Positions 1-4,980 are shown, counted from the first letter of the stretch. The stretch: 5,123 nucleotides of DNA from Treponema sp. (GCA_031275035.1 JAISPH010000243.1:1-5123); one strand, 5' to 3'. Numbers and translations: made by a program. The notes: a model not told the origin generated them from the sequence alone.

Positions 1-150
1 GGTAATTCATTACTATATAAGGAATTACGTGCATCTTGCCGGGAACCCTCCGTTAAGGCTGCGGCAACAGCTCTTTCCGCCTTAAAGGCCGGAGCCGTTG
101 CGTGTTAACAGAATAGATCCCGCGGCGGATTCTGTCAAGGCCGGGGAAAG
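1..150. other. left-edge intergenic DNA without a recognised gene
   Basis: I see no convincing coding sequence, RNA gene or promoter here. Two small dyads are visible: GTAATTC at 2-8 with GAATTAC at 22-28, and TTAAGGC at 53-59 with GCCTTAA at 79-85. Neither is followed by a T run, so I do not call a terminator. A stretch at 98-120 contains TGCGTGTTAACA and ends in ATCC. It resembles the C subtype of the palindromic repeats further right (TGCGTGTTACATCC) and may be a decayed copy, in the opposite orientation to the rest of the left array. The open frame on the minus strand at 53-349 is built from repeat sequence and is not called as a gene. Confidence 0.4.
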
Positions 151-151
151 C

Positions 152-407
152 AACAATTAGACGAGCTGCGTTTATAAGCGGCGGGAGGCGGCGATAATAC
201 GAATTGCGCCTATATGCGGGATGGGTGGGATATATACGCATTACATATATACGCGGCAGGACGGTGATATAGATGAACTGCGTATATATGCGGAAAAGTG
301 GCGATATATACGCAATACGTCTATACGCCGGGCATGGCGGATGTAACACGCATTCGCTTTACTTCCGGGGAAGGCGGCGATATATACGCAATGCGTCTAT
401 ATGCGGC
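152..407 (-). repeat. left array of seven phased imperfect palindromes
   Basis: Seven related units of about 30 bp have centres at about 166, 204, 241, 278, 315, 353 and 391, giving steps of 38, 37, 37, 37, 38 and 38 bp. The core is ACGCA-N-TGCGT, flanked by TATA-rich arms and short GC-rich tails. The best copy is 375-405. On the plus strand the asymmetric tail GGCGATATATAC comes first, so these units run opposite to those of the right array. Read outward from dapL, the subtypes are A (391), C (353), A (315), D-like (278), A (241), D (204) and a decayed B (166). The first unit begins about 40 bp beyond the dapL stop, so it could be transcribed and fold as a hairpin. The units share no long identical repeat and no spacers of CRISPR type. 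Confidence 0.85.
337..372 (-). repeat. C-subtype repeat unit, left copy
   Basis: Read on the minus strand this unit starts CCCGGAAGTAAAG, has the core GAATGCGTG and ends TTACATCCGCC. It matches the units at 4745-4779 (nearly identical) and 4602-4636 (more diverged). It aligns with the common A subtype across the whole unit, but its central palindrome is broken and the TATATATC arm is replaced by GTTACATCC. It sits in register with the 37-38 bp spacing of the left array, so it is a variant member of the same family rather than an unrelated insertion. Confidence 0.75.
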
Positions 408-423
408 GGGACAAACGGATGCC

Positions 424-442
424 GCCGGATTTTGGAACCGGC
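424..442 (-). terminator. weak hairpin after dapL, doubtful terminator
   Basis: GCCGG (424-428) pairs with CCGGC (438-442) around a 9-nt loop, starting 5 bp beyond the dapL stop codon. There is no U run after the stem in the transcribed direction, so a classic intrinsic terminator is not supported. The adjacent palindromic repeat at 375-405 could also form a stem in the transcript end. Confidence 0.2.
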
Positions 443-446
443 CCGG

Positions 447-1661
447 TTATTTACGCTGTTTTTCCAGCCGGCCCAGCCGGGAACAGGCCTCCTCCACATC
501 GGCGCGGTGGCCGAAGGCGGAGAAGCGGATAAAGCTTTGGCCCGCAGGGCCGAAGCCGGAGCCGGGGGTGGTAAGCACCTGGCACTGTTCAAGGATCTCC
601 GCAAAGACCTCCCAGCTGTCCCGGCCGGGGAAACGGGCCCAGATATAGGGGGAATTGTCCCCGCCTACGCAGGGGACGCCCAGGTTCTGAAGGGCGCCGC
701 GGATGAGCTTTGCGTTTCCCAGATAAAAATCGCAGAGCCGGCGGATCTCCTGGAGCCCCTCCGGTTCCAGCGCCGCCAGTCCCCCCGCCTGGGCTATGTT
801 GGAGGCGCCGTTAAAGATGGTGCCGCAGATCCGGGCCCAGTCGGCGTTGACGCTTTCGCCGCCTGAATATTTCAGCGCCCTGGGAACCACGGTCCAGCCC
901 AGGCGCACGCCGGTAAAGCCCGCGGGCTTGGAAAAGGAGTTTACCTCAATGGCGCAGGCATCCGCCCCTTCAATGTCGAAAATCGATTTGGGCAGCGCCT
1001 GGTCCCGGATATACTCGGCATAGGCGGCGTCGAAGACGATGATCGAACCCCTGGAAAGGGCGGCCCTGACCAGGGCGTCAAGCTGTTCCCTGGAGGCCGC
1101 CGCGCCGGTGGGGTTGTTGGGGGAACAGAAGTAGACAAGGCCGTTCCGGGGAAGGGCGGCCAGATCGGGGAAGTAGCCGTTTTCCGCGGTACAGGGAAGG
1201 TAGACAATGCCGCCGTAGCCGGAACCCTCCCAGGCCCCGGCGGCGCCAATAAGCACCGAACCGTCCACATAGACCGGATAGGAGGGGTCCTGAACCGCCG
1301 CCCTGGTCCCGGCGCCGAAGAGAAGCTGGAGCCGGCCGATGTCGCACTTGGCTCCGTCGGAGATAAAGATCTCGTCAATGCCGAAGCGTCCCCTGTAGAA
1401 TACCCGGGAGATCCGTTCCCGCAGTTCCGGCAGCCCCTCGTCCTGGTAGCCCGAATAGCCCTCCGCCGTGGTAAGCCGCCGGGCCCCTTCCGCCAGCCCC
1501 CGGCCGGTATGGGGCAGGATCGGCTCGGTGGTATTCCCCACCCCCAGACTGATGATTCTGGCCTCCGGGTGGGCGGCGGCATATTCCCGGCGGCGTTTGG
1601 CAATTTCCGGGAACAGGTAGCCCGCCTTGATAGCGGCGATACAGGGGTTCCGTTGAATCAT
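447..1661 (-). CDS. dapL: LL-diaminopimelate aminotransferase
   Basis: This 404-residue PLP enzyme transfers an amino group from glutamate to L-2,3,4,5-tetrahydrodipicolinate, giving LL-diaminopimelate in one step. It is a cytosolic fold-type I aminotransferase, and family members act as homodimers. Visible motifs are YSGYQDEGLPELRERI near residue 69, SDGAKCDIGRLQLLFG near 101 (cofactor phosphate region), QDPSYPVY near 124, CSPNNPTGA near 179, DAAYAEYI near 211, the NSFSKPAGFTG block with Schiff-base Lys245, and RFSAFGHR near 379 with the carboxylate-binding arginine. SFSKPAGFTG and the SDGAKCDI motif fit DapL better than a generic aspartate aminotransferase. The length is normal for bacterial DapL. 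The ATG is preceded by GAGGAG (1669-1674) with 7-nt spacing. It lies 21 bp after lysA on the same strand, so the two are almost certainly cotranscribed. A related branch with another amino acceptor cannot be fully excluded. Confidence 0.93.
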   Translation of the reverse strand: MIQRNPCIAAIKAGYLFPEIAKRRREYAAAHPEARIISLGVGNTTEPILPHTGRGLAEGARRLTTAEGYSGYQDEGLPELRERISRVFYRGRFGIDEIFISDGAKCDIGRLQLLFGAGTRAAVQDPSYPVYVDGSVLIGAAGAWEGSGYGGIVYLPCTAENGYFPDLAALPRNGLVYFCSPNNPTGAAASREQLDALVRAALSRGSIIVFDAAYAEYIRDQALPKSIFDIEGADACAIEVNSFSKPAGFTGVRLGWTVVPRALKYSGGESVNADWARICGTIFNGASNIAQAGGLAALEPEGLQEIRRLCDFYLGNAKLIRGALQNLGVPCVGGDNSPYIWARFPGRDSWEVFAEILEQCQVLTTPGSGFGPAGQSFIRFSAFGHRADVEEACSRLGRLEKQRK

Positions 1662-1668
1662 GGTTTAT

Positions 1669-1674
1669 CTCCTC
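1669..1674 (-). promoter_or_regulatory. dapL ribosome binding site
   Basis: GAGGAG on the minus strand sits 7 nt before the dapL ATG, within the 21-bp lysA-dapL gap. It is the strongest Shine-Dalgarno sequence in the cluster and fixes the dapL start. Confidence 0.8.
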
Positions 1675-1682
1675 GTGATGTC

Positions 1683-2978
1683 TTACAGCGGACGCTGCGC
1701 TTCGAAGCGGGGCAGGGCCTCCAGGTCCAGGGTGGCCAAGTAGTCCTCCACCGTCTCGGGCCGCCGGATTTGCAGCGCCGAACCGTCCTCCCGCAGCAGG
1801 AGTTCCCCGCAACGGAGTTTTCCATTGTAGTTGAAGCCCATAGCCCGGCCGTGGGCCCCGGCGTCGTGGATCACCACAAAGTCCCCGTCCTTTTCCCCTA
1901 CGTCGATCCGGGGCAGTTTCCGCCGGACGGCGAATTTGTCGTTGTTTTCGCAGAGGCTCCCCACCACGTCGTAAGTTTCCGTCAGGGCTTCCCCTTCCTT
2001 GCCGGGGACGGTGATATGATGATAGGCGCCATACAGGGCGGGCCGCATCAGATCCGCCATGCAGGAATCGAGGCCGATGTACTCCCGGTAGATGCTCTTG
2101 CGGTGGATGGCCCTGGTTACCAGCCAGCCGTAGGGCCCGGTAACGGGCCGGCCATATTCGGTATGGACGGCCAGGCCCCCCAGGCCCGCAGGAACGATGA
2201 TCCGGTCGTAGAGCATTTTAAGGCCCTCCGCCAGGCTTTCCCAGCTTACGGCCTCCTCTTCGGGCCGGTAGGGGATGCCCAGGCCCCCGCCCAGATTGAC
2301 AAATTCCAGTTCCACCCCGGTTTTGTCTTTTATTTCCACCGCCAGGCCGAAGAGGAGCCGTCCCGTTTCCAGGTGATAGTCCAGGCTGAGCTCGTTGGAG
2401 GCCACCATAGTGTGAAGGCCGAAACGCTTGACCCCCTTTGCCTTGAGAAACCGGCAGCCTTCGATAAGCTGTTCCCCGGTAAAGCCGTATTTGGCCTCCT
2501 CCGGTTTACCGATGATGGCGTTCCCCTCCTTGAGGGGACCGGGGTTGTAGCGGCAGGAGATCAGGTCCGGCAGGCGGCCCAGGGTCTTTTCCAGGAATTC
2601 GATGTGGGTAAAGTCGTCCAGGTTGATGACGGCCCCCAGCTCCCGGGCCTTGAGGTACTCGGCGGAGGGGGTTTCGTTGGCGGTAAGCATGATCTCCTCC
2701 CCCCGGATTCCCGCCATGTCCGCCAGGATCAGTTCCACCAGGCTGGAACAGTCCGCCCCCAGGCCCTCCTGTTTCAGGATCTTCAGAATGAAGGGATTGG
2801 GCAGAGCCTTGACGGCAAAGTGTTCCTTGAAGCCGGGAAAGTTTGACGAAAAGGCCCGGACTAGGCGCCGCGCGTTTTCCCGGATCCCCCTCTCGTCGTA
2901 GAGGTAAAACGGCGTGGGGTACTGCCGGACCAGTTCCTCAAGCTGCGTTTTTGTTAAGGGAAAGGTTTTTTCAGCCAT
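1683..2978 (-). CDS. lysA: diaminopimelate decarboxylase
   Basis: This 431-residue PLP enzyme decarboxylates meso-diaminopimelate to L-lysine, the last step of the pathway. It is a fold-type III (alanine racemase-like barrel) decarboxylase in the cytosol. Motifs in order: FAVKALPN near 54 with Schiff-base Lys57; GLHTMVASNE near 187; the glycine-rich NLGGGLGIPY near 228, which binds the PLP phosphate; EYGR at 274-277; DLMRPALYGAYHH near 309; CEN at 343-345, holding the catalytic cysteine; and the C-terminal DAGAHGRAMGFNYN at 372-385. Most homologues read DAGAYG, so the histidine at 376 is a variant. The Tyr in FNYN is kept. The length is typical. The ATG has no Shine-Dalgarno sequence, but the encoded N-terminus (PTPFYLYDE near 21) sits where the family begins. 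It follows asd after 117 bp and precedes dapL by 21 bp. Ornithine or carboxynorspermidine decarboxylases are relatives, but the dap neighbourhood argues for LysA. Confidence 0.92.
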   Translation of the reverse strand: MAEKTFPLTKTQLEELVRQYPTPFYLYDERGIRENARRLVRAFSSNFPGFKEHFAVKALPNPFILKILKQEGLGADCSSLVELILADMAGIRGEEIMLTANETPSAEYLKARELGAVINLDDFTHIEFLEKTLGRLPDLISCRYNPGPLKEGNAIIGKPEEAKYGFTGEQLIEGCRFLKAKGVKRFGLHTMVASNELSLDYHLETGRLLFGLAVEIKDKTGVELEFVNLGGGLGIPYRPEEEAVSWESLAEGLKMLYDRIIVPAGLGGLAVHTEYGRPVTGPYGWLVTRAIHRKSIYREYIGLDSCMADLMRPALYGAYHHITVPGKEGEALTETYDVVGSLCENNDKFAVRRKLPRIDVGEKDGDFVVIHDAGAHGRAMGFNYNGKLRCGELLLREDGSALQIRRPETVEDYLATLDLEALPRFEAQRPL

Positions 2979-3095
2979 GACTAAATGTAATGTACAAGAA
3001 CAGCCAGTTCCAACCCGCCGTTAAAGGGAAGGCCGGAACAAGCCTCCGCGCCAGGCTGTACGGTATCTCAGGCGCCGCACCGGTCCGGACAGAAT
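2979..3095 (-). other. asd-lysA intergenic spacer
   Basis: This is a 117-bp gap, much longer than the lysA-dapL gap. It holds a modest stem (AGCCT 3041-3045 with AGGCT 3053-3057, 7-nt loop), GC-rich near-palindromes around 3071-3090, and an AT-rich stretch just before lysA. No coding sequence or clear terminator is visible. The stem is not followed by a proper U run. Confidence 0.5.
2984..3013 (-). promoter_or_regulatory. possible internal promoter for lysA-dapL, near leaderless
   Basis: On the minus strand, TTGGAA (3008-3013) lies 18 bp before TACATT (2984-2989). A start 6-7 nt later would fall within a few bases of the lysA ATG at 2978. That would suit the lack of a ribosome binding site there, making a leaderless or near-leaderless message. 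Both hexamers are imperfect, so this is a weak call. The alternative is readthrough from the asd promoter alone. Confidence 0.25.
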
Positions 3096-4196
3096 TCATT
3101 CCAGATAACCCTTGTACTTCAATAACTCCGCATTGAGGATGCCCCCGCCGGCGGCGCCCCGGACCGTGTTGTGGGAGACGGCGGCGAAGCGGATGTCGAA
3201 GACATGGCAGGGCCGGAGCCGGCCCACCGTGACCGCCATGGCCTTGCCGGCGTCCCGGTCCTTCCGGGGCTGGGGCCGGTTGTGTTCCTCCCGGTAGATG
3301 ATGGGACGTTCCGGCGCCATGGGAAGTTTCAGCTCCTGCGGCAGGGCGGTAAAGGAGGTCCAGACGGATTTTATCTCCTCAAGGGACGGCTTCTTTGCAC
3401 CGAACTCCAGAGAGACGCAGGCAAGATGCCCGTCGGTAACAGGCACCCGGTTACAGTGGGCGGATATTTTCGGCAGGGCCGCGTTTCGGATAACCCCGCC
3501 TTCGACGGCGCCGAAGATCTTCAACGGCTCCTGTTCGCTTTTTTCTTCCTCGCCGCCGATGAAGGGAAGCACATTGTCAACCATGTCGAGACTGGGGACC
3601 CCCGGATAACCCGCGCCGGAGACCGCCTGCAGGGTACTGACGATGATCCGTTCCACGGAATAACCCGCCCGCATCAACGCGTAAACCGGGGTCATGTAGC
3701 TCTGGATCGAACAGTTGGGCTTTACCGCGATAAAGCCCCGGTCCCAGCCCCGCCTTTTCCGCTGGGCGGGGATGATGTCCGCATGGCCGGGGTTGACCTC
3801 GGCGATGAGGACCGGCACATCCCCGGTCCAGCGGTGGGCCGAGGCGTTGGAGATCACCGGGATGCCTGCGGCGGCGTAGGCTTCTTCCAGGGCTCCGGTT
3901 TCATCCTTCCCCATTTCCAGGGCGGAAAACACGAAGGACAGTTCTCCCCGCCTGCGGGCCGCCGCCGCCCTGGACACTTCGCCGGCATCCTCCACCATAA
4001 GATCTCCCGCCGCGGAACCATATTCCGCCGCAAGCTGCCAGCGGCCCGCCACCGCGTCCCGGTATGTTTTCCCCGCGCTCCGGGGGGAGGCCGCCGCATA
4101 ACGTACCTCAAACCAGGGATGATCGCTGAGCAGGGCGATGTAGTTTTGTCCCACCATACCGGTGGCCCCCAGAATGCCCACGGGGATCTTGGCCAT
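3096..4196 (-). CDS. asd: aspartate-semialdehyde dehydrogenase, archaeal/fungal-type
   Basis: This 366-residue enzyme reduces L-aspartyl-4-phosphate with NADPH to L-aspartate 4-semialdehyde, the branch point to lysine/diaminopimelate, threonine and methionine. It is cytosolic, and family members are dimers or tetramers. The N-terminal NADP fold starts with GILGATGMVGQ at 8-17. NASAHR follows at 117-122, then KPNCSIQ at 159-165 with acyl-enzyme Cys162, and QAVSGAGYPG near 190. NRVPVTDGH at 249-257 holds the substrate arginine (250) and catalytic His257. RPQPRKDRDAG near 307 and SHNTVRGAAGG near 341 complete the fold. The RVPVTDGH and RPQPRKDRD signatures belong to the archaeal/fungal branch rather than the E. 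coli-like branch. Length is normal. The ATG has AGAGG 6 nt upstream. It is the first gene of the cluster and has its own promoter at 4304-4332. Confidence 0.94.
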   Translation of the reverse strand: MAKIPVGILGATGMVGQNYIALLSDHPWFEVRYAAASPRSAGKTYRDAVAGRWQLAAEYGSAAGDLMVEDAGEVSRAAAARRRGELSFVFSALEMGKDETGALEEAYAAAGIPVISNASAHRWTGDVPVLIAEVNPGHADIIPAQRKRRGWDRGFIAVKPNCSIQSYMTPVYALMRAGYSVERIIVSTLQAVSGAGYPGVPSLDMVDNVLPFIGGEEEKSEQEPLKIFGAVEGGVIRNAALPKISAHCNRVPVTDGHLACVSLEFGAKKPSLEEIKSVWTSFTALPQELKLPMAPERPIIYREEHNRPQPRKDRDAGKAMAVTVGRLRPCHVFDIRFAAVSHNTVRGAAGGGILNAELLKYKGYLE

Positions 4197-4198
4197 AA

Positions 4199-4252
4199 CT
4201 AACCTCTATTGACCGCCGCCGGATCTTCAGCACCGGCGGAGACGGATTGCAT
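4199..4252 (-). CDS. possible 17-codon leader ORF before asd
   Basis: An ATG at 4250-4252 opens a 17-codon frame (MQSVSAGAEDPAAVNRG) that stops with TAG at 4199-4201, two bases before the asd ATG. The asd ribosome binding site lies inside its last codons, and hairpin 4216-4239 lies within it. This geometry would permit translational coupling. There is no good Shine-Dalgarno sequence ahead of it and no run of lysine, threonine or methionine codons, so it does not look like a classic attenuator peptide. It may well be chance. Confidence 0.15.
   Translation of the reverse strand: MQSVSAGAEDPAAVNRG
4203..4207 (-). promoter_or_regulatory. asd ribosome binding site
   Basis: AGAGG on the minus strand is 6 nt from the asd ATG and fixes the start. 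The hairpin at 4216-4239 begins 8 bp upstream, so changes in that fold could affect ribosome access. Confidence 0.7.
4216..4239 (-). promoter_or_regulatory. hairpin in asd leader, RBS-proximal
   Basis: A perfect 7-bp GC stem pairs CCGCCGG (minus 4239-4233) with CCGGCGG (minus 4222-4216) across a 10-nt loop. It lies between the predicted transcription start and the ribosome binding site. I see no lysine riboswitch architecture around it: the leader of about 100 nt is shorter than an L-box and has too few stems. Confidence 0.5.
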
Positions 4253-4270
4253 TCGCAGCAAGGTCTGACA

Positions 4271-4289
4271 CCCCGCCCTTCAGGCGGGG
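4271..4289. promoter_or_regulatory. GC hairpin at the 5' end of the asd leader
   Basis: CCCCGCC (4271-4277) and GGCGGGG (4283-4289) form a perfect 7-bp stem with a 5-nt loop. On the minus strand it begins about 8 nt after the predicted asd transcription start, where it could protect the 5' end. No T run follows on either strand, so it is not a terminator. The plus-strand word CCCCGCCCTTCAGGCGGGG also resembles hairpins found at the ends of IS200/IS605-type elements near tnpB. No tnpB reading frame is present here. Confidence 0.55.
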
Positions 4290-4303
4290 AGATTCATTGC
4301 GGA

Positions 4304-4332
4304 ATCCTATGATCTACCAGCGTCTTTGTCAA
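4304..4332 (-). promoter_or_regulatory. sigma70-type promoter of asd-lysA-dapL
   Basis: On the minus strand a perfect TTGACA (4327-4332) is followed by a 17-bp spacer and TAGGAT (4304-4309, four of six consensus bases). The predicted transcription start is near 4297, giving a leader of about 100 nt before the asd ATG. It is the best promoter facing the cluster. It lies inside the block bounded by the two repeat arrays, so it would travel with the genes if the block moved or inverted. Confidence 0.65.
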
Positions 4333-4364
4333 TGGAACGGGCCGGCGCCGCCTTACGCTGCCGC

Positions 4365-4385
4365 AGGCAGAAGGCAGAAGGCAGG
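4365..4385. repeat. three tandem 7-bp repeats upstream of the asd promoter
   Basis: AGGCAGA, AGGCAGA and AGGCAGG lie head to tail, ending 33 bp upstream of the asd -35 hexamer. They could be a small variable-number tandem repeat or helically staggered binding sites. The 7-bp step does not match a helical turn. Confidence 0.7.
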
Positions 4386-4387
4386 TT

Positions 4388-4450
4388 TTGTAAATAGTAC
4401 CATACGTCAGATTTTCTTAAAGACCCATGTTATATTTACAAGAAATGTAA
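4388..4450. other. AT-rich segment with inverted repeats
   Basis: TTGTAAATA (4388-4396) and TATTTACAA (4433-4441) are perfect inverted 9-mers 36 bp apart. The overlapping TTACA-N5-TGTAA (4436-4450) is a compact dyad of operator type. The AT-rich composition contrasts with the GC-rich genes. It lies upstream of the asd promoter, so a regulator site is possible but unproven. I see no gene here. Confidence 0.4.
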
Positions 4451-4601
4451 CAAGGCCCGGCGTATAGACGCATTGCGTATATATCCCCGCTGCCTAGATA
4501 TAGACGCACTTCGTATATATCGCCCCCTCCCCACAAATATATGTATTGCGTATATATCACCCCATCCCGCTTATAAACGTACTTCGTATATATCTCCCCC
4601 G

Positions 4602-4636
4602 CCCGAAAATAAAGCAAATGCGTGTTACATCCACCA
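4602..4636 (+). repeat. C-subtype repeat unit, right copy 1
   Basis: This copy begins CCCGAAAATAAAG, has the core CAAATGCGTG and ends TTACATCCACC. It keeps the 36-37 bp register of the array (centre near 4618). It is the most diverged of the three clear C units. Confidence 0.65.
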
Positions 4637-4704
4637 GGCCGGTATATATACGCAGTTCGTATAATCGCCCCTGCGCTACGTTAACCGCATTGCGTATATC
4701 TGCC

Positions 4705-4744
4705 CCCAGACACGTCCTAGACCCACACCGCCACCCCCACTATT
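4705..4744 (+). repeat. C-rich spacer of the right array, copy 1
   Basis: This C-rich stretch has no palindrome and fills one missing slot, since the units either side are 72 bp apart, twice the normal step. It aligns with the spacer at 4889-4919 over CA-ACNCGTCC, AGACCC and CCACCC words, so the spacer is itself a repeated element. Confidence 0.5.
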
Positions 4745-4779
4745 TCCCGGAAGTAAAGTGAATGCGTGTTTCCTCCGCC
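4745..4779 (+). repeat. C-subtype repeat unit, right copy 2
   Basis: It starts with TCCCGGAAGTAAAG, has the core GAATGCGTG and ends TTTCCTCCGCC. It is the closest relative of the left copy at 337-372, read on the other strand. The similarity continues into the next two units of each array, which shows an inverted duplication. Confidence 0.75.
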
Positions 4780-4885
4780 CCCCGGCATATACACGTATTG
4801 CGTATATATCACCCCCGCTCGGCGTATATACGCAATTCGTATAATCGCCGCCCTCCCCGCCTATAGACGTACTTCGTATATATCG

Positions 4886-4917
4886 CCCCAAACCCGTCCC
4901 CAGACCCCCCTCCACCC
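4886..4917 (-). repeat. C-rich spacer copy 2, G-quadruplex motif on the minus strand
   Basis: The minus strand carries five G runs of at least three bases separated by loops of 4, 3, 2 and 3 nt, which satisfies the usual G-quadruplex pattern. The plus strand could form the matching i-motif. The segment also aligns with the C-rich spacer at 4705-4744, so the G-rich character may be a property of the element. Folding is inferred from pattern only. Confidence 0.5.
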
Positions 4918-4980
4918 GCCCGACGTATATACGCATTACGTATATATCGCCGCTTCTCCGGCCTCCCGGAAAACGACCCG

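Larger units (their letters stand above)
4457..4951 (+). repeat. right array of eleven phased imperfect palindromes
   Basis: Units of about 30 bp have centres at about 4473, 4509, 4546, 4582, 4618, 4655, 4690, 4762, 4798, 4835, 4872 and 4936; the centres at 4618 and 4762 belong to C-subtype units. Steps are 36, 37, 36, 36, 37, 35, 72, 36, 37, 37 and 64 bp. The core is ACGCA-N-TGCGT with TATA-rich arms, and most units end GTATATATCGCC or a close variant. Subtypes in order are A, B, A, B, C, D, A, a C-rich slot, C, A, D, B, a C-rich slot, A. B has ACTTCG at the centre and D has TTCGTATAATCGCC. Units differ by many substitutions, so this is an old or fast-evolving array. Orientation is opposite to the left array. 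(Eleven counts the clear palindromic members; with both C-subtype units placed in register there are twelve centres.). Confidence 0.87.

Noticed and set aside
2..28. Diverged palindromic repeat copy at the left edge (CATTAC followed by TATATA)
   Set aside because: The resemblance to the unit at 4921-4951 is short, and the position does not keep the spacing of the left array.
53..349. 98-codon minus-strand open frame rich in Tyr, Arg and Ile
   Set aside because: It is translated from the palindromic repeats (YRR and IYI words) and has no ribosome site or family resemblance. Equivalent frames arise on both strands of the right array.
273..866. 197-codon plus-strand open frame entering dapL antisense
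   Set aside because: Its first part is repeat sequence and the rest is the antisense of dapL, so it is a by-product of GC-rich coding DNA.
1509..2846. 445-codon plus-strand open frame
   Set aside because: It lies antisense across lysA and the start of dapL, shows no protein-family motifs, and is explained by high third-position GC in the true genes.
3041..3057. Terminator between asd and lysA
   Set aside because: The stem is only 5 bp with a 7-nt loop and no proper U run follows in the transcribed direction.
3171..4202. 343-codon plus-strand open frame
   Set aside because: It is a complete antisense shadow of asd, which has all catalytic motifs on the minus strand.
4199..4300. Lysine riboswitch (L-box) ahead of asd
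   Set aside because: The leader is only about 100 nt with two simple hairpins and lacks the multi-stem junction of about 170 nt.
4457..4951. CRISPR array
   Set aside because: Units diverge strongly, the intervals are only a few bases of C-rich sequence or recurrent spacers, and no cas genes are nearby.
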